Positions 1 to 10,895 of a stretch of DNA of 64,000 nucleotides are shown here, piece by piece. A program made the translations under genes and the position numbers. Source of the stretch: Ustilaginoidea virens (Eukaryota; Ascomycota; Sordariomycetes; Hypocreales; Clavicipitaceae); assembly GCF_000687475.1 (NCBI RefSeq), contig NC_057319.1, positions 496,001-560,000 on the forward strand, written 5' to 3'. The notes under the pieces were generated by a model. It did not search any database. It saw only the letters and a list, made by a program, of their open reading frames with translations, and was not told the DNA's origin. Each line of letters opens with the position of its first letter. Position 1 is the first letter of the stretch.

Positions 1-270
1 CGCCGCATACCCCGCCCCCCGTATACCCCCGCCCCCCCCCGTACGGGTCTTCATAAATGAGGGGCAAAAGGGCACATCGCAAGCTGGCAATCTCTCTCAA
101 ACTTCATCCAACCCCGACTTCTCGTCCACAGACTCGGCCCCAGCAAAAAAGGCGGAGACAACACGCTCCCCTCCGCACGCCCGGAGAAAGAGAGGGAAAA
201 GAGGAAAAGAGAAAGGAGAAAAGAAAGAGAAAAAAGCAAAAAAAAAAAAGCAGAAAAAAAAAAAAGAATA
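1..270. other. Leader region upstream of the PHYHD1-like gene
   Basis: Bases 1-47 are a C-rich simple sequence with two CCGTATAC-like repeats, and 180-268 is an A/G-rich tract. This is probably promoter and 5' leader. No gene is visible, although the window starts here and an upstream gene could end just outside it. Confidence 0.5.
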
Positions 271-1239
271 ATGGCCGCCGGCCTCTCCGCCGAACAGCTC
301 GCGTCGTTCCGCCGCAACGGCTACCTCGTCATCCGCCAGGCGCTCCGCCCGGCCACCGTGGCCCGCCTGCTCGCCGAGACGCGCTCGCTCCTGTCGTCCG
401 TCCCGCTCGACGACCACCCGCTCACGCGCTTCGCCACCGGCCAGGGCCGCGCGGCCGAGCACGTCGGCGACGAGTACTTCCTCGGCTCGGGCGACAAGGT
501 GCGCTTCTTCTTCGAGGAGGACGCCTTCGACGCCGCGGGCCGGCTGGCGCGCCCCGCCGCCGCGGCCGTCAACAAGATCGGCCACGGGCTGCACGCCGCC
601 TGCCCGGCCTTCCGGGCGCTGCTGCGCCCCGACGACGACGACGACGACGGCGACGGCGACGGCGAGGCGGGGGCGGAGGTGTCGCCCGCGGCGGTGGCGC
701 GCGCCCTGGGCTACGCCGACCCGCGCTGCCTGCAGAGCATGGTCATCTGCAAGCAGCCGGGGATCGGGGGCGCCGTGCCCGCGCACCAGGACTCGTCGTT
801 TCTGTTCACCGACCCGCCGTCCGCGACGGGCTTCTGGTACGCCCTGGAGGACGCGACCCTCGAGAACGGCTGCCTGAGCGTGCTGCCGGGGAGCCATGGC
901 TGGGCCCCCGTGCGGAAGAGGCTGGTGCGCAGGGCCGGCGCGCCCGGCACGGAAATGGTGGATAATCCGGGCGCCAGGTTTCCCGGCGGCGGCGACGGGC
1001 AGCCGCCGCCGCCGCCGCCGCCGCCCGAGGGGGGGGAGCCCGAGTACGTGCCGGCCGAGGTGGAGGCGGGTGACTTGGTGCTGATCCACGGCAACCTGCT
1101 GCACAAGAGCGAGCGCAACACCAGCGACAAGGGCCGCATCATATACACGTTTCACATCATCGAGGCCGAGGGCACCGAGTACGACGAGCGCAACTGGCTG
1201 CAGCCGCCGGAAGGAGGCTTCACCAAGCTGTACACTTAG
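271..1239 (+). CDS. Phytanoyl-CoA dioxygenase family protein, PHYHD1-like
   Basis: Single exon, 322 aa. Predicted Fe(II)/2-oxoglutarate dioxygenase of the PhyH fold. The metal triad is visible: His172 and Asp174 in AHQDSSF, and a distal His278 in HGNLLHKSERN; Arg289, 11 residues later, is the likely 2-oxoglutarate ligand. The stretch DATLENGCLSVLPGSH and the C-terminus NWLQPPEGGFTKLYT resemble animal PHYHD1 more than peroxisomal phytanoyl-CoA hydroxylase. The C-terminus is KLYT, so no SKL-type PTS1 is visible and a cytosolic location is more likely. Two low-complexity insertions are unusual: an Asp/Gly run (residues 121-131) and eight prolines (245-252). The ATG lies in AATAATGGCC after a purine-rich leader. 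The substrate is unknown. The gene is convergent with the WKF-domain gene. Confidence 0.9.
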   Translation: MAAGLSAEQLASFRRNGYLVIRQALRPATVARLLAETRSLLSSVPLDDHPLTRFATGQGRAAEHVGDEYFLGSGDKVRFFFEEDAFDAAGRLARPAAAAVNKIGHGLHAACPAFRALLRPDDDDDDGDGDGEAGAEVSPAAVARALGYADPRCLQSMVICKQPGIGGAVPAHQDSSFLFTDPPSATGFWYALEDATLENGCLSVLPGSHGWAPVRKRLVRRAGAPGTEMVDNPGARFPGGGDGQPPPPPPPPEGGEPEYVPAEVEAGDLVLIHGNLLHKSERNTSDKGRIIYTFHIIEAEGTEYDERNWLQPPEGGFTKLYT

Positions 1240-1687
1240 CCGTTTGGTGCTACGCAGACGACGCGCGAGGGGGGCGGGGGACAACGGAAGAACAAAACTT
1301 TTATTCGCTACATGTGCCGTGGATAGAGGGAACTGTAAAAAAAAAGAAAGAGAAAGAGAAAGAGAAAGAGAAAGAGAAAAAGAAAAAGAAAAAAAGACAA
1401 AAACGAAACAAACAGGATCCGTCATCATCAACCCCGAGAACATGACCCATCCAGCATGCTTCGCTGCTTCAAACGTACAAAGTGTCCCGTGACCAAACCT
1501 ACCCCCAAAGTGCAAGAGATCAACAAAAAAAAACAAAAGGAAAAAAAAAAAACGGCCAGCGTAGCCTGTGGGTATCTATCTATTGTCTGCCGGTGGCGAA
1601 TGCAATTGCCGAAATGGTACAGTCTAACCCTCTGCCAGTCGCCCGTCTCGTACATCCCGTGAGGGGAGGCGTCTGTGTTCCGCACAT
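1240..1687. other. Convergent intergenic region with purine-rich microsatellite
   Basis: Holds the 3' ends of the PHYHD1-like and WKF genes. An AGAGAA-type microsatellite runs at about 1338-1398, with A-rich runs near 1525-1552. No gene is seen. Confidence 0.6.
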
Positions 1688-2953
1688 CTAGTCGTCGTCG
1701 TCGTCGCCGTCATCCGCTGAAGAAGAGGATGACGATGACGAGCTGCTGGACGACTCGTACCCGTCGTCTTCCCGAGCGCCGGCAGCATCAGCAGCATCGG
1801 CGTCGTCATCATCGTCGTCATCATCATCATCGTCATCATCATCATCATGGTCGTCGTCGTCGTCGTCGTCGTCGGAAGAGTCATCGCTATCATCCGATGA
1901 GCTGCTGCTCACGTCGGAGTCGCTGGCGGAATCCGACTCGGAGCTGCTGCTGTCGTTGACATTGACCCGAAGCTTGCGCCGACGTTTGGCTGGCCCCTCG
2001 TTGTTCAACCGAAGGGGCTTGTCCCCGTCGGTGGTCATGGTCATGTTGTTGTCGCTTGTGGTGAGGGTCTTGTCCGAAGACTGTGTCGTGCTGCTGCTGT
2101 CCGTCTCCTCCCCTTCAGACAGCTCGTCGATGATGGCTTCCGCTCGCATGCGCTTGACAACGCGGCGAATGATGACGTCCCCCGCGTCGGAGGAGGCGAT
2201 GAACTCGACTTCGTCGTAGCCCTTGCGTTTCTGGCCAAGCTGCTGCGCTCGAAGCAGGTCGGATAGGATGGTTTCGTACGTCGCTTGCGTGCTCTCGAGG
2301 TGCTTCGTGCCCGACGGGAACCCGCGGGAGCCGTCGGCAACGTCCTTGGTCTGTACTTCCATGGCCGACTCTCGAAGCCTCTTGCGCACAAATCCTTTCA
2401 GGTCTCGTATGTATTCATAGAAAGTATCAATGTCGGACGTGGGGATGGCATCGGCCTCGAATACCCGTTTGATGAGGAGGGACTGGAGGTTCTTGCTGAA
2501 CTTCCAGCTATCGCGCGACGTCTTCCACAGCCTGAGATAGTCAAGCGCAGGCTTGATGTCCGAGGGGGCGGGCGGGATCTGCTTCTTGGCAGGGCCTTTC
2601 TTCTTTGCTGGCTTGGCGGATTTGTCCGATTCCCTGGGCCCGGCCGTGTCTTGGCTCCTGGTTGGCGGGTCTTCAAAGGTGACCGATTTTTTCCTCTTCA
2701 AGGTTGGATTGACGCTGGCGCTCGGCTGAGGCTGCGATTCCCGTCGAGGCCTTTTAAGGGCGACGGACGACGCTGTGGTCGGCGGGGCCTCAATTTTCCT
2801 CTTGGTCGGCTGGGCTTCGCGCTGGTTGCTGCTTGGATGCCCAACGGCCAGGGTACCAATGGCAGATTCGGATGCGGCGCCAGAATGCTTGAGCTTAAGG
2901 CCCAATCTCTTCCAGGCAGGCACCGGGGGGGTCGCGCCTTGTGGCGACGTCAT
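1688..2953 (-). CDS. WKF-domain (DUF2373, C7orf50-like) protein with acidic C-terminus
   Basis: 421 aa, single exon, ATG at 2953. An in-frame extension upstream is possible but has no family support; starting at MTSPQGATPPVPAWKRLGLK fits best. The middle of the protein carries the WKF signature: LDYLRLWKTSRDSWKFSKN, then LLIKRVFEADAIPTSDIDTF and LKGFVRKRLRESA. Before it lie Lys/Arg/Pro-rich basic stretches typical of nuclear or nucleolar targeting. After it come Ser-rich and very long Asp runs (about 1800-1870 on the DNA), ending in a poly-Ser/Asp tail. The human relative C7orf50 is linked to nucleolar and ribosome-biogenesis proteins; the same role here is inference. Head-to-head with the proteasome gene. 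Confidence 0.8.
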   Translation of the reverse strand: MTSPQGATPPVPAWKRLGLKLKHSGAASESAIGTLAVGHPSSNQREAQPTKRKIEAPPTTASSVALKRPRRESQPQPSASVNPTLKRKKSVTFEDPPTRSQDTAGPRESDKSAKPAKKKGPAKKQIPPAPSDIKPALDYLRLWKTSRDSWKFSKNLQSLLIKRVFEADAIPTSDIDTFYEYIRDLKGFVRKRLRESAMEVQTKDVADGSRGFPSGTKHLESTQATYETILSDLLRAQQLGQKRKGYDEVEFIASSDAGDVIIRRVVKRMRAEAIIDELSEGEETDSSSTTQSSDKTLTTSDNNMTMTTDGDKPLRLNNEGPAKRRRKLRVNVNDSSSSESDSASDSDVSSSSSDDSDDSSDDDDDDDDHDDDDDDDDDDDDDDDADAADAAGAREDDGYESSSSSSSSSSSSADDGDDDDD

Positions 2954-3447
2954 ATCGAATCGGGTTGAAACGCTGAAGAGATTTTTCGAGATTTTTCTGC
3001 GAGCCGTTTCCGAGCCGTTTGCTGTTTTTTTTTTTTTTTTTTTTTGTGCACAGAATCCGTTGGTGGAGGTGAGGTTGGAGGGTCCGGCGCGGCTCCGCAA
3101 CAGTGGGCGGTCAAGCACCTCTTTGCCTCGTTTCAAAATTGAGTTGAGTTCTTGTGAGATGAAGAGCCTTGAGCAGTTACCAGCGAGGTTCCAAGCTGTG
3201 ACAATGGATTCGAGTGTCTCTTGACGGGTCGACCGAGAGTTAAGATTCGTGGATCCGGAAGGTGCAACTGGCAAAGGCCGGTCCTTTCTTTTAGGGGGCT
3301 TTTTTTTTCCTTTTCCTTTTCCTCCTTATTATTTTTTTTTTGGCTGCCTGCTAGGCTGCTATGCTACCACGAGTACATCCTTCCCAACTTTTTCTGGGTC
3401 AGATCAAGGCCCGCAGTCGCACGTCTGTACTACCTGCCTACCTAAGG

Positions 3448-3457
3448 TACCTAGGTA
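3448..3457. promoter_or_regulatory. TACCTAGGTA palindrome
   Basis: Perfect 10-bp palindrome embedded in alternating CCTA/GGTACC text, inside a head-to-head intergenic region. The same word recurs at 16129, 59912 and 59920. Confidence 0.5.
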
Positions 3458-3683
3458 CCTAACCTAATTATCATCCACGATGCAGGGCTACCGCCATCTC
3501 ACCACGACAGGAAATTGCGCAGAAACGGTGCAGTTGGATTTCGAGAATGGGCAAAATTTTTTCCATGAGGCAGTTGGGCAGCAAAGCAAAGCAAAGCTTG
3601 ACCTGACACTGCATGAAACGGAGTTCTAGCGAGAGACTTCGAACCGGGTCCACTTTTATTTCCCCCCCGAAAGGGTACGGAGG

Positions 3684-3692
3684 TACGGAGTA
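3684..3692. promoter_or_regulatory. TACGGAGTA word
   Basis: Exact 9-mer; the preceding bases 3675-3681 hold a partial copy (TACGGAG). Recurs at 10996, 44253, 51251 and 59896. Confidence 0.4.
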
Positions 3693-4128
3693 GATGCTGC
3701 TCATTTTGCGACAATTTCCCTTGAATAATATGGGGGAGAATTTTAGCTGAGGAGAAGCGACTGTTCGAAATTGCCCTTTAATCTCGAATAGTCAAAATGT
3801 CAAAGCATCTTGTAGGCGGAATGCCGCAGCGTGGACAGTACCTAAGGTGCCCGGTACCTGAGTTGATGCAACGTCTTGGTAATGTCCGGATACCAAGATG
3901 GATGCCTGAGGCCAGAGCCTTTCTCCGGCAAGGCGACAGCCAGTTCTGCTTGCTTCCCAAGCTCCGTTGTCATGTCATGTGCGGTCAGGCAAGCTCAGGC
4001 TAACGTAACGCGCGTTCGGTGTGAAAAGACCACCACAACCTCCAGCTCCGTCGCCATCCAGCCTCCCGAGCATCAGCTACCGTTCTTCCCTCTATTTTCG
4101 CCCAGCACAGGGCCATTGACGCATCACA

Positions 4129-5195
4129 ATGTCCGGTACGAAATCTCCCATCGCCTGCCTACTTTTGGCTCAAACACCCTTGTTCAGTGGTCCAGTGGTC
4201 CCCCCGGGAAGCTAACGTTCTGCACTTCCAGCCAGCGCTTACGATCGACACATCACCATCTTCTCCGACAATGGACGTCTATATCAAGTTGGTACGTATT
4301 GACAGGGACCCTCGATGGCTCAGCAGCAAGGCACCTCTAGCTGACTGGCCTGGCCTCTTGCAGAATACGCTTTCAAGGCAATCACTGCGGCAAACATCAT
4401 GTCGGTAGGCGTGCGAGGAAAGGACTGCGCCGTTGTATTGTCGCAGAAAAAGGTGCCGGTGAGGATTAAAGCTCCAGGGTTCGATGGCGAGATGCACCAG
4501 AGAGTGCTAAAACTTGCTCAAGGACAAACTCATCGACCCGTCGTCCGTCTCCCACATATTCCAGATCTCCCCGTCAGTCGGCTGCGTAATCACTGGCTCC
4601 ATTGCCGATGCCAGAGCCTTTGCCCAACGAGCTCAAGGTGAGGCCGCCGAGTTTCGATATAAATTCGGATACGAGATGCCTGCCGACGTCTTGGCGAAGC
4701 GGCTTGCCAACATCAGCCAGGTCTACACGCAACGGGTAAGTGCTTGCCCGCATGATGCTGGAGATGGCTGTTGAAGCTCTTGTCGAGTTGGGGACCAACG
4801 TGCAGTAGGCCTACATGCGCCCGTACGGTGTTGCCACTACAATCATCTCCCTCGACTCCGAGCTCGGCCCGCAATTGTACAAGTGCGATCCCGCAGGATA
4901 CTACATCGGGTACAAGGGAACTGCTGCCGGGCCCAAGCAGCAGGAGGCTCTGAACCATTTGGAAAAGAAGCTGCGGAACAAGGACTGTGCCCAAGGCTCC
5001 TGGGAGGATGTCGTCGAGCTGGCCATCACGACCCTCAGCACGGTTCTAAGCATGGATTTCAAAAAGGGGGAGATTGAGGTTGGTATCTGCGGGGGGCCTC
5101 GCGCCGATGGCAAGGAGGGAACCAATCCTGCCTTCAGGATGCTCACCGAAGACGAGATCGACGATAGATTACAGGCCATTGCGGAGAAGGACTAG
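4129..5195 (+). CDS. SCL1: 20S proteasome subunit alpha-1 (Scl1/PSMA6 type)
   Basis: Five exons: 4129-4135, 4232-4291, 4364-4458, 4523-4735, 4809-5195, giving 253 aa. Phases join cleanly and all introns are GT-AG; CTAAC branch-like sites lie at 4212 and 4507. The first exon is only 7 nt (ATG TCC G). The N-terminal alpha signature reads [37 protein letters not shown] and the block [29 protein letters not shown] are diagnostic of the alpha-1 subunit. The protein is a structural member of the outer alpha ring of the 20S core; alpha subunits lack the catalytic N-terminal threonine, as here. Length matches yeast Scl1 (about 250 aa). Confidence 0.95.
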
Positions 5196-6826
5196 GCCCC
5201 GATTGAGGGGAAGCGAAAGCATCTCATCCAAGACATTGTACACTAACTACATGCCCCGCGATAGAGGCCGGATGAAGACGACGGAATGGCTCCAATATAT
5301 TTTGTCGCAGGCAGCCTTTTAGTTCACGTTGAGCGTTGCATGACGCTGCATCGTGACGAGAAGACTATTTGACCCATGCGAGCCTCTGCTTATAGAAGGC
5401 TCCAGCCTGCTATTGACTCGCGGCATCGAGTTTTCAAGCGTCACTGTAGACGCATGCAGAGGCTATACAGCATTTCGTCCCCTTGTCGCGAGCATGATGC
5501 ATGACACGTGATCAGATGTATGAATCCTTTCAATGGCCACCCGACGTGACGGTGTTGGGGAGCCGATCCGACAGGGGGGATGGGAGCGTCGATATGGAGC
5601 ATTGCTGGTGCAACCCGTCCGGCCCAGCACGCAAGATGCAAGATGGTTTCTGCCGATTTCTGCAGACGCGAGATGGCGTCTTTTCCTTGGGTTATCCGCT
5701 TCAGTTCAAAAGGCATCGTTGACATGATATCAAGCTGGGGCCAGCCGCCTGCGGCTTAGCGCGCGTCACTGGCTTGGGAATGTCATATGATCTACAAGGC
5801 TGGGTTTTTGAGAATGAATCTTGGGGGTCCACAAAAGCGCTGAATCTTGCATTTCGTCGGAGAATGGCCCATCTCTCGGCTCAGCGGGAGCTCGGTAATC
5901 GGTCCCGCCCCCCCTAGGGACACGGATTTCCTACTGCTCGGTTACCCGATGGCAGATCCTGGTGGAACAGACGTGCGCCAGGCCACGGCCAATCGGATGG
6001 TGAGTCTACGTTTGGGGCTGGAGCAACGCACGACGTTTGGTGGCCAGCATCTCGTTGGGAAGGCGGCAAAAACGGGGGAGGGGGGGGGGAGGGAAAATCC
6101 CGACGTTGATGAGCATCGAATGCGATGGACAAGCTTCCGGGTCTGTCGCGGTGGCGTTTTTCGCTAAGCTCACTTGCCAATGGACGCTGCCTGGCGCTGC
6201 CTGGCGCTGCCTGGCGCTGTCGTTTGTGCTCATCTGCTGTGTGATGATGAAGATGAAGATGAAGATGGTGACGATGATGGTGATGATGATGATGTGCAGG
6301 ACCGAGGTTCTGCGGGCGGCCCAGGATTCCTCAGAGACGGCCGGCTGATGTTTCGTTCCCAGCGGCGGATTGGCTCTTGCCCTTTCTGTTGGCGGGGGGT
6401 TGGGGGGGCCACCGGCGTGAAGAATCCGCTGGAGTAAAGAGGGAAAAAGGCAGGGCAGGGCAGATTGCCCCGAGTTATTGAGACCCGTGGACTTGCTGGG
6501 TATTTTGCATTGACGATGGGGGGCTGGGGAGGGGAGCCTGGGGATTCGTTCAATGTTCCTCGCTGTTGTTTGCTGTCAGTTAGTTGACCTTGGGTAGGTA
6601 AGTTTGGCGGACGGCACAAGATCAGCCTGCACCAGACGACAGACAGTTGAGGTAAGGGGCTGGGGCTTAGCCCCCGGGACCTGGCGGTGGTTGTGGCGGG
6701 CGGCGTGGCAACTCTCACCGGCCAAGTCGACCAGCCACGCACCCCCAGGCCAGGCCTCTCTCTCTGGCATCTGCAGCAGATGGATTTTGGGCAGTTTATT
6801 TTGGTCGACGGCAGCCCATGAAGTCC

Positions 6827-6858
6827 CATCCCATCCCATCCCATCCCATCCCATCCCA
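6827..6858. repeat. CCCAT pentanucleotide microsatellite
   Basis: About six uninterrupted CCCAT units beside imperfect CCAGCA/CCCTCCAGCA minisatellite text. Confidence 0.85.
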
Positions 6859-7325
6859 CCAGCATCCAGCATCCAGCACGCCCTCCAGCACGCCCTCCAG
6901 CACACCCTCCAGCTCGCCCCAGCCTCCAGCTCGCCCAGCCCTCCCCCCCTCCTCCCCGGGCGACGAGCCACGAGCCACGAGCCACGAGCCACGAGCGACG
7001 GACAGCCAAGCACGGGTAAGCAAGCATCCGCAGACCTTTGCAGAGCGGCTTACTCCCTGGCTAGAGTCCAGACAACCCCCCTTGGGCTCGGCTGTAGCCT
7101 GTAGGGCTGGCTGCAAAGGCCCGGCCGATGTCCTTTGCCCCCCGTCCCCCATGGTGAGCATGACGGCATGACGGCATGACGGCATGGGCTCCGACTTTGC
7201 GAACCCAAGCCTGCGATCCCAAAATTCCAGTCCACTGCATCGGGGTTAGTGCCCAGGACGGCATTGGCCGTGGCGAGTCCAGCTTGACCCGTCCTTGCTG
7301 CTCACGAGCCACATGGCTCACGGTG

Positions 7326-7326
<1 letters not shown>

Positions 7327-7358
<32 letters not shown>

Positions 7359-7361
7359 CCT
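7327..7361. repeat. CCCATG hexanucleotide microsatellite
   Basis: About six CCCATG units in tandem, outside any predicted gene. Confidence 0.85.
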
Positions 7362-8537
7362 GGGGTTGGCAGGGAATTCGCGTGTACCACGGTGTTGCCG
7401 TGACCCGTCGTCGGTGTCTTACCCTCCCATCACCTCGGGTCGGTTTGTTCCATGTTCGTCCACGGCCAGGTCGGTCCAGCATTGTGTGACCTGCTCTGCT
7501 TTGCGACTCGTAGGGGACCATGACGGGCGCGGGAGCCGATGCTGCTGCCCGGTAGGGCCGATGCAGCTCTCTCGTTGGACGGCAAGGCTGCCGGACCCCC
7601 CCAGCTGGACCCGACTCTGCTGGGTTTTTGTTTTTTCCAGCTTTGAGCTTGCAACTTGCTGCGTCGTCAGTGGCATAATCCGACTACAGCCCGACTACTG
7701 CCTTGCCTGCCTTGCGCCGGGCGAACGAATCCCCCCAGGGCAGTCAAGCAATCAGTACGTGACTTGTCCTCTGAGCAAATTCTATACGTCATTGGCTCCG
7801 GGCCACGCCCTGTACGAGCTGACCCCAGCCAGGGCTCGTCGAGGCGCTGCGTCGGTTTCTCTCGTCGCGGCTGTGGATGCTGTGGATTTGCTCAGGGCCG
7901 CCATGTCTAAGCCCGCAGGGCCACCCTGTCTCGACATTTTTTCTTGCATTCTTTCTTTTGTGTCTCGACAGGGGGGTCGTCCTCGCACTAGTCGATTTCG
8001 GACGACTGGCACCGTGACTTTGGGTGCGGTCTGAGCTTCCCTGTTGGAGGCCGTGGATGGGATGCGCGCTAGCAGCCCGACAGGGTCAAACAACTGCGTT
8101 CGTCGGAAGCAAGGGCCAAGGAACGATCGCGCTGCACAGGGCGGCGGTTGGTTTCCCGGTATGGAGGACCCCGGTCCGCCTCTCCGCCATGCACAATCAA
8201 TGGGGGAGGGGGTCAACGGGACTTGGCTTGACCCGGCCTTGGCATCGGATGCGAAGCGTGGTAGCGCCGTATCGCAGACTTTCCCTTGCGACTCGACTGC
8301 CTCTGCGACCGCGATTCTTGCCTTCTCTTCTTCCTCTTCCTGCCATGTCTCTGATCTTTCACCAGAAGTGTGATAAAAAGGCCGGCTGGTCCAGCGCCAT
8401 GTCCAGGTTCTGCCCAGCTTCCGTCCGTGTATAAGATTCGTCTTGATACCGCCCTTGGTCGCAGGATCCACCACCACCTCTTTACGCGTTGACGTTTGCT
8501 TCTTTTTCGCTTTCTTGTATTTCGTATAACATCTGCC

Positions 8538-9622
8538 ATGTCTGCTCACGTTCCGACCTTGGGAGCTTTGGCATCTTTTCAGGACGCATTTTTCACGTAT
8601 CAAGGGAGCCTCAATGCGGCGGCGTACGACATCATGGACGGATGTGAGTTGAACCGTATCCTCCCCGAGCGCCGCCTTGCACCCTGTTGTCCCATGTTGT
8701 CATGTCACTTGTCACTTGTACGCTGGTAATTGCTGCATCGTGTTCATCTGTCGACATGTGACTACGACTCTTTTTGTTTCCCTCTTCCTCTTCATCTCGC
8801 GATGCCGGGAAACGGGCCACAGAAGAAGAAGAAGAGCTGGGTCAGAGCAAACAAACGTAAAAAGGCCACGGCTCTCTGACCAGGAAATCCCCCCCTCCCC
8901 CCTCCTCAGTGAACGAATGTCGCACCGCTCGAGTAGCCGAGATTCTGTCCGATTTCCGCACTCTGCAGTATTACATCATATCCGCGCAGACGGATCCGGA
9001 CGATGCACGAGACTACCACACGGAGGGCTGGGCCACCCTGCGGCAATGCGCCATTGACGGACATCACATCCTGGAATGCGCCGCAGACACGCGCGTGCCC
9101 GTTGCCCAAGGCGGAGAGAAGGAGCAGACCAAGGCAGAGCTCAAGCAGTACGTTGGCGAGGAACACCCCCCCCCCCCCCGGCCCGGCTGCCGCAATCACC
9201 GGGGGCCTCGGGCTAATCCGTGAATCCGTCCCGCTAGGGTTCTTCTGGACGCGTTTTCCAGGCGACACGAGGGACAGAAGATTTACATGAGGCAGAGCGC
9301 GGCGCGGCGCTGGATAGAGTGCCGGGACCTGATCTTGCGGGGGAACCGGCCGGTCCAGGCTGCCCGGCAGCAGCTGCGAGCCTGCGACGGTCGGTTGCGA
9401 GCAGTACGTTGCGCCTTTGTCAGCGGCCTTTCTTCTTCCTCTTAACTTTTGTTTCTTTCCATCTATTGCTTTGGCCTAATAGCTCGACAGGAACTCGAGT
9501 CCCTTACAGACGAAAGCGTCTATGCCGAGTTGGCGGCTGCGGACAACGCCCTCGGACGCTGGACGGCCGAGGATCCAAGCTTGAGGCATGTCGTCAGATG
9601 GCTTCGGGCACGGCAACGCTAA
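8538..9622 (+). CDS. Conserved-looking hypothetical protein, 213 aa
   Basis: Four exons: 8538-8643, 8910-9147, 9238-9403, 9491-9622. Joins restore frame at each GT-AG junction, for example CA|G GTT between exons 2 and 3. The product is soluble, with no signal peptide or membrane segment. It is predicted mostly helical, with Ala/Arg/Gln-rich segments such as YAELAAADNALGRW and a basic end VVRWLRARQR. I do not recognise the family. The reading frame is supported by codon use and by four coherent splice junctions rather than by homology. Intron 1 (266 nt) is long for this window and intron 2 carries a run of C. It follows a 3.3-kb gene-free region and converges on the TMEM234-like gene. Confidence 0.6.
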
Positions 9623-10243
9623 ACTAGCTGCTTGGGAGGCCCACGCGACGGCGGGACCCGACGTGTTTGAGAGGCGCGATGAGATCAAGGCCCCGCGGCC
9701 GGGGGAAAAGGCCGCACACGAGACCTGCCCCAACCGAACACTGGCAAGTCGCCATTCTTTGTACTCCGCCTTGCCGTGAGGAAAAAAAGACCACTGGATG
9801 GTCGTCAGCGGCGAGGCGATGACCAAGAGATGCTGGACATGACTTGGTAGCGATGGATTTTCTGTATTTGCGTGCGTGCGTGCGTGCGTGCGTGCGGGTG
9901 TGTGTGTGTTTGGCGTCTTGGGATATAAAGGCCGAGGAATCTGCATATAGAGGGAGCATTGATGGGACCCGGAAGGCAAAAGGAGCAAAAAGGAAGGCAG
10001 GGTTTTCGTCTTGTTTGGCAGGCCAAATACAAAACGGAGTTTCTTTCCTTCTTTCCTTCTCTCTTTCTTTCTTTCCTTCCTTCTTTTTTGCTCACTATGG
10101 GATCGATGGGACCACTGAAATCACTGATATCGACAGGTCAACGGGCCAATGCATCAACGGATCAATGCCACAGCTCACGGCAGCCGCGCCTTGCCCCTCA
10201 CGCACTGTATCTCGCGTAAATCGGCCAGGCCGGCCGAGCCGGC
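9623..10243. other. Convergent intergenic region with CGTG and TTCC repeats
   Basis: Contains a GTGC/GTGT microsatellite (about 9869-9909) and CTTTC/TTCC-rich text (10038-10090). No gene is seen. Confidence 0.55.
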
Positions 10244-10895
10244 TCACGCCTTGCTCTGGACGCACAAAGCAATGCCCACCAGGGAGATGACGACTCCCGC
10301 GCCGGTCCCTAGACCACCCAGACGTTGGAAGTTAGAACAAGCCCAGCAACTGCAGCGCAACGCAGCGCAACGCAGCGCAGCACACAGCCGGCCTCACCTA
10401 CCTCTGCTGACGACCTTGCCCTCGACATACCACTCCCCCAGGACGGTGAACAGAAACGCCAGGGTGTTGACAATCGGGACCGTCAGGCTGAGCTCTTCCC
10501 GCGGCAGTCAGTCAGCCCGCGCCCAATAGCCAATGCGGTGTTTTTCTGCCCTTCTTTCTTTCGTCCGTTCTTTCATTCTTTCCTCACCAGCACACACACA
10601 CACACGCACACGCACGCACGCCGGGGATTCAAAGCATACCGGCTCGGCCGACCAGGAGGAAGAACCACACGCTGCCCGAGAGATTCAGCAGCAGGGGCAG
10701 CGCGTAGGCCGGGCTGCGCACGAGCGCCAGCACGGAGAGCAGGCCGCGCACGCAGCGGCTGCGGGAGCGGGCGGCGCGGGGGGGCGGTCGGTGCGCCCGC
10801 GCGGCGCGGCGGATAAACGGCGTGGTGAGGCCCCATGCCAGGCCGACGAGGAGGAAGCCCACGAGGCAGCTGGCGAGGGGGGGCGTGGCGGCCAT
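10244..10895 (-). CDS. TMEM234-like small multispanning membrane protein
   Basis: Three exons on the minus strand: 10895-10640, 10494-10402, 10308-10244, giving 137 aa. Introns are GT-AG with matching phases. Four hydrophobic segments lie in the usual TMEM234/UPF0546 order. The N-terminus reads LVGLAWGLTTPFIRRAAR (family: small TMD followed by a T/P-P-L/F-I/L-R/K pattern). Further matches are PLLLNLSGSVWFFLLVGRAE, LSLTVPIVNTLAFLFTVLGE and a final GTGAGVVISLVGIALCVQSK. The fold belongs to the drug/metabolite (EamA-like) superfamily as a half-size unit. Transport function is unproven and localisation unknown. Upstream it has a 20-base G run and a TACGGAGTA word. Confidence 0.87.

Larger units (their letters stand above)
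2954..4128. promoter_or_regulatory. Divergent promoter region, WKF gene / SCL1
   Basis: 1.2 kb without a gene. It contains a T run at 3025-3045, pyrimidine runs at 3299-3340, a cluster of CCTAAGGTACCTAGGTACCT at about 3441-3460 and two overlapping TACGGAG words at 3675-3692. Short ORFs here show no codon bias or recognisable motif. Confidence 0.6.
5196..8537. other. 3.3-kb gene-free region rich in microsatellites
   Basis: No ORF here has recognisable protein features. Simple repeats: GCTGCCTGGC units at 6184-6222, GATGAA/GATGATG at 6243-6294, CCCAT units at 6827-6858, CCAGCACGCCCT units at 6865-6912, ACGAGCC units at 6962-6995, GACGGCAT units at 7161-7185 and CCCATG units at 7327-7361. Part may be a long 5' leader or promoter of the gene starting at 8538. 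Confidence 0.6.
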
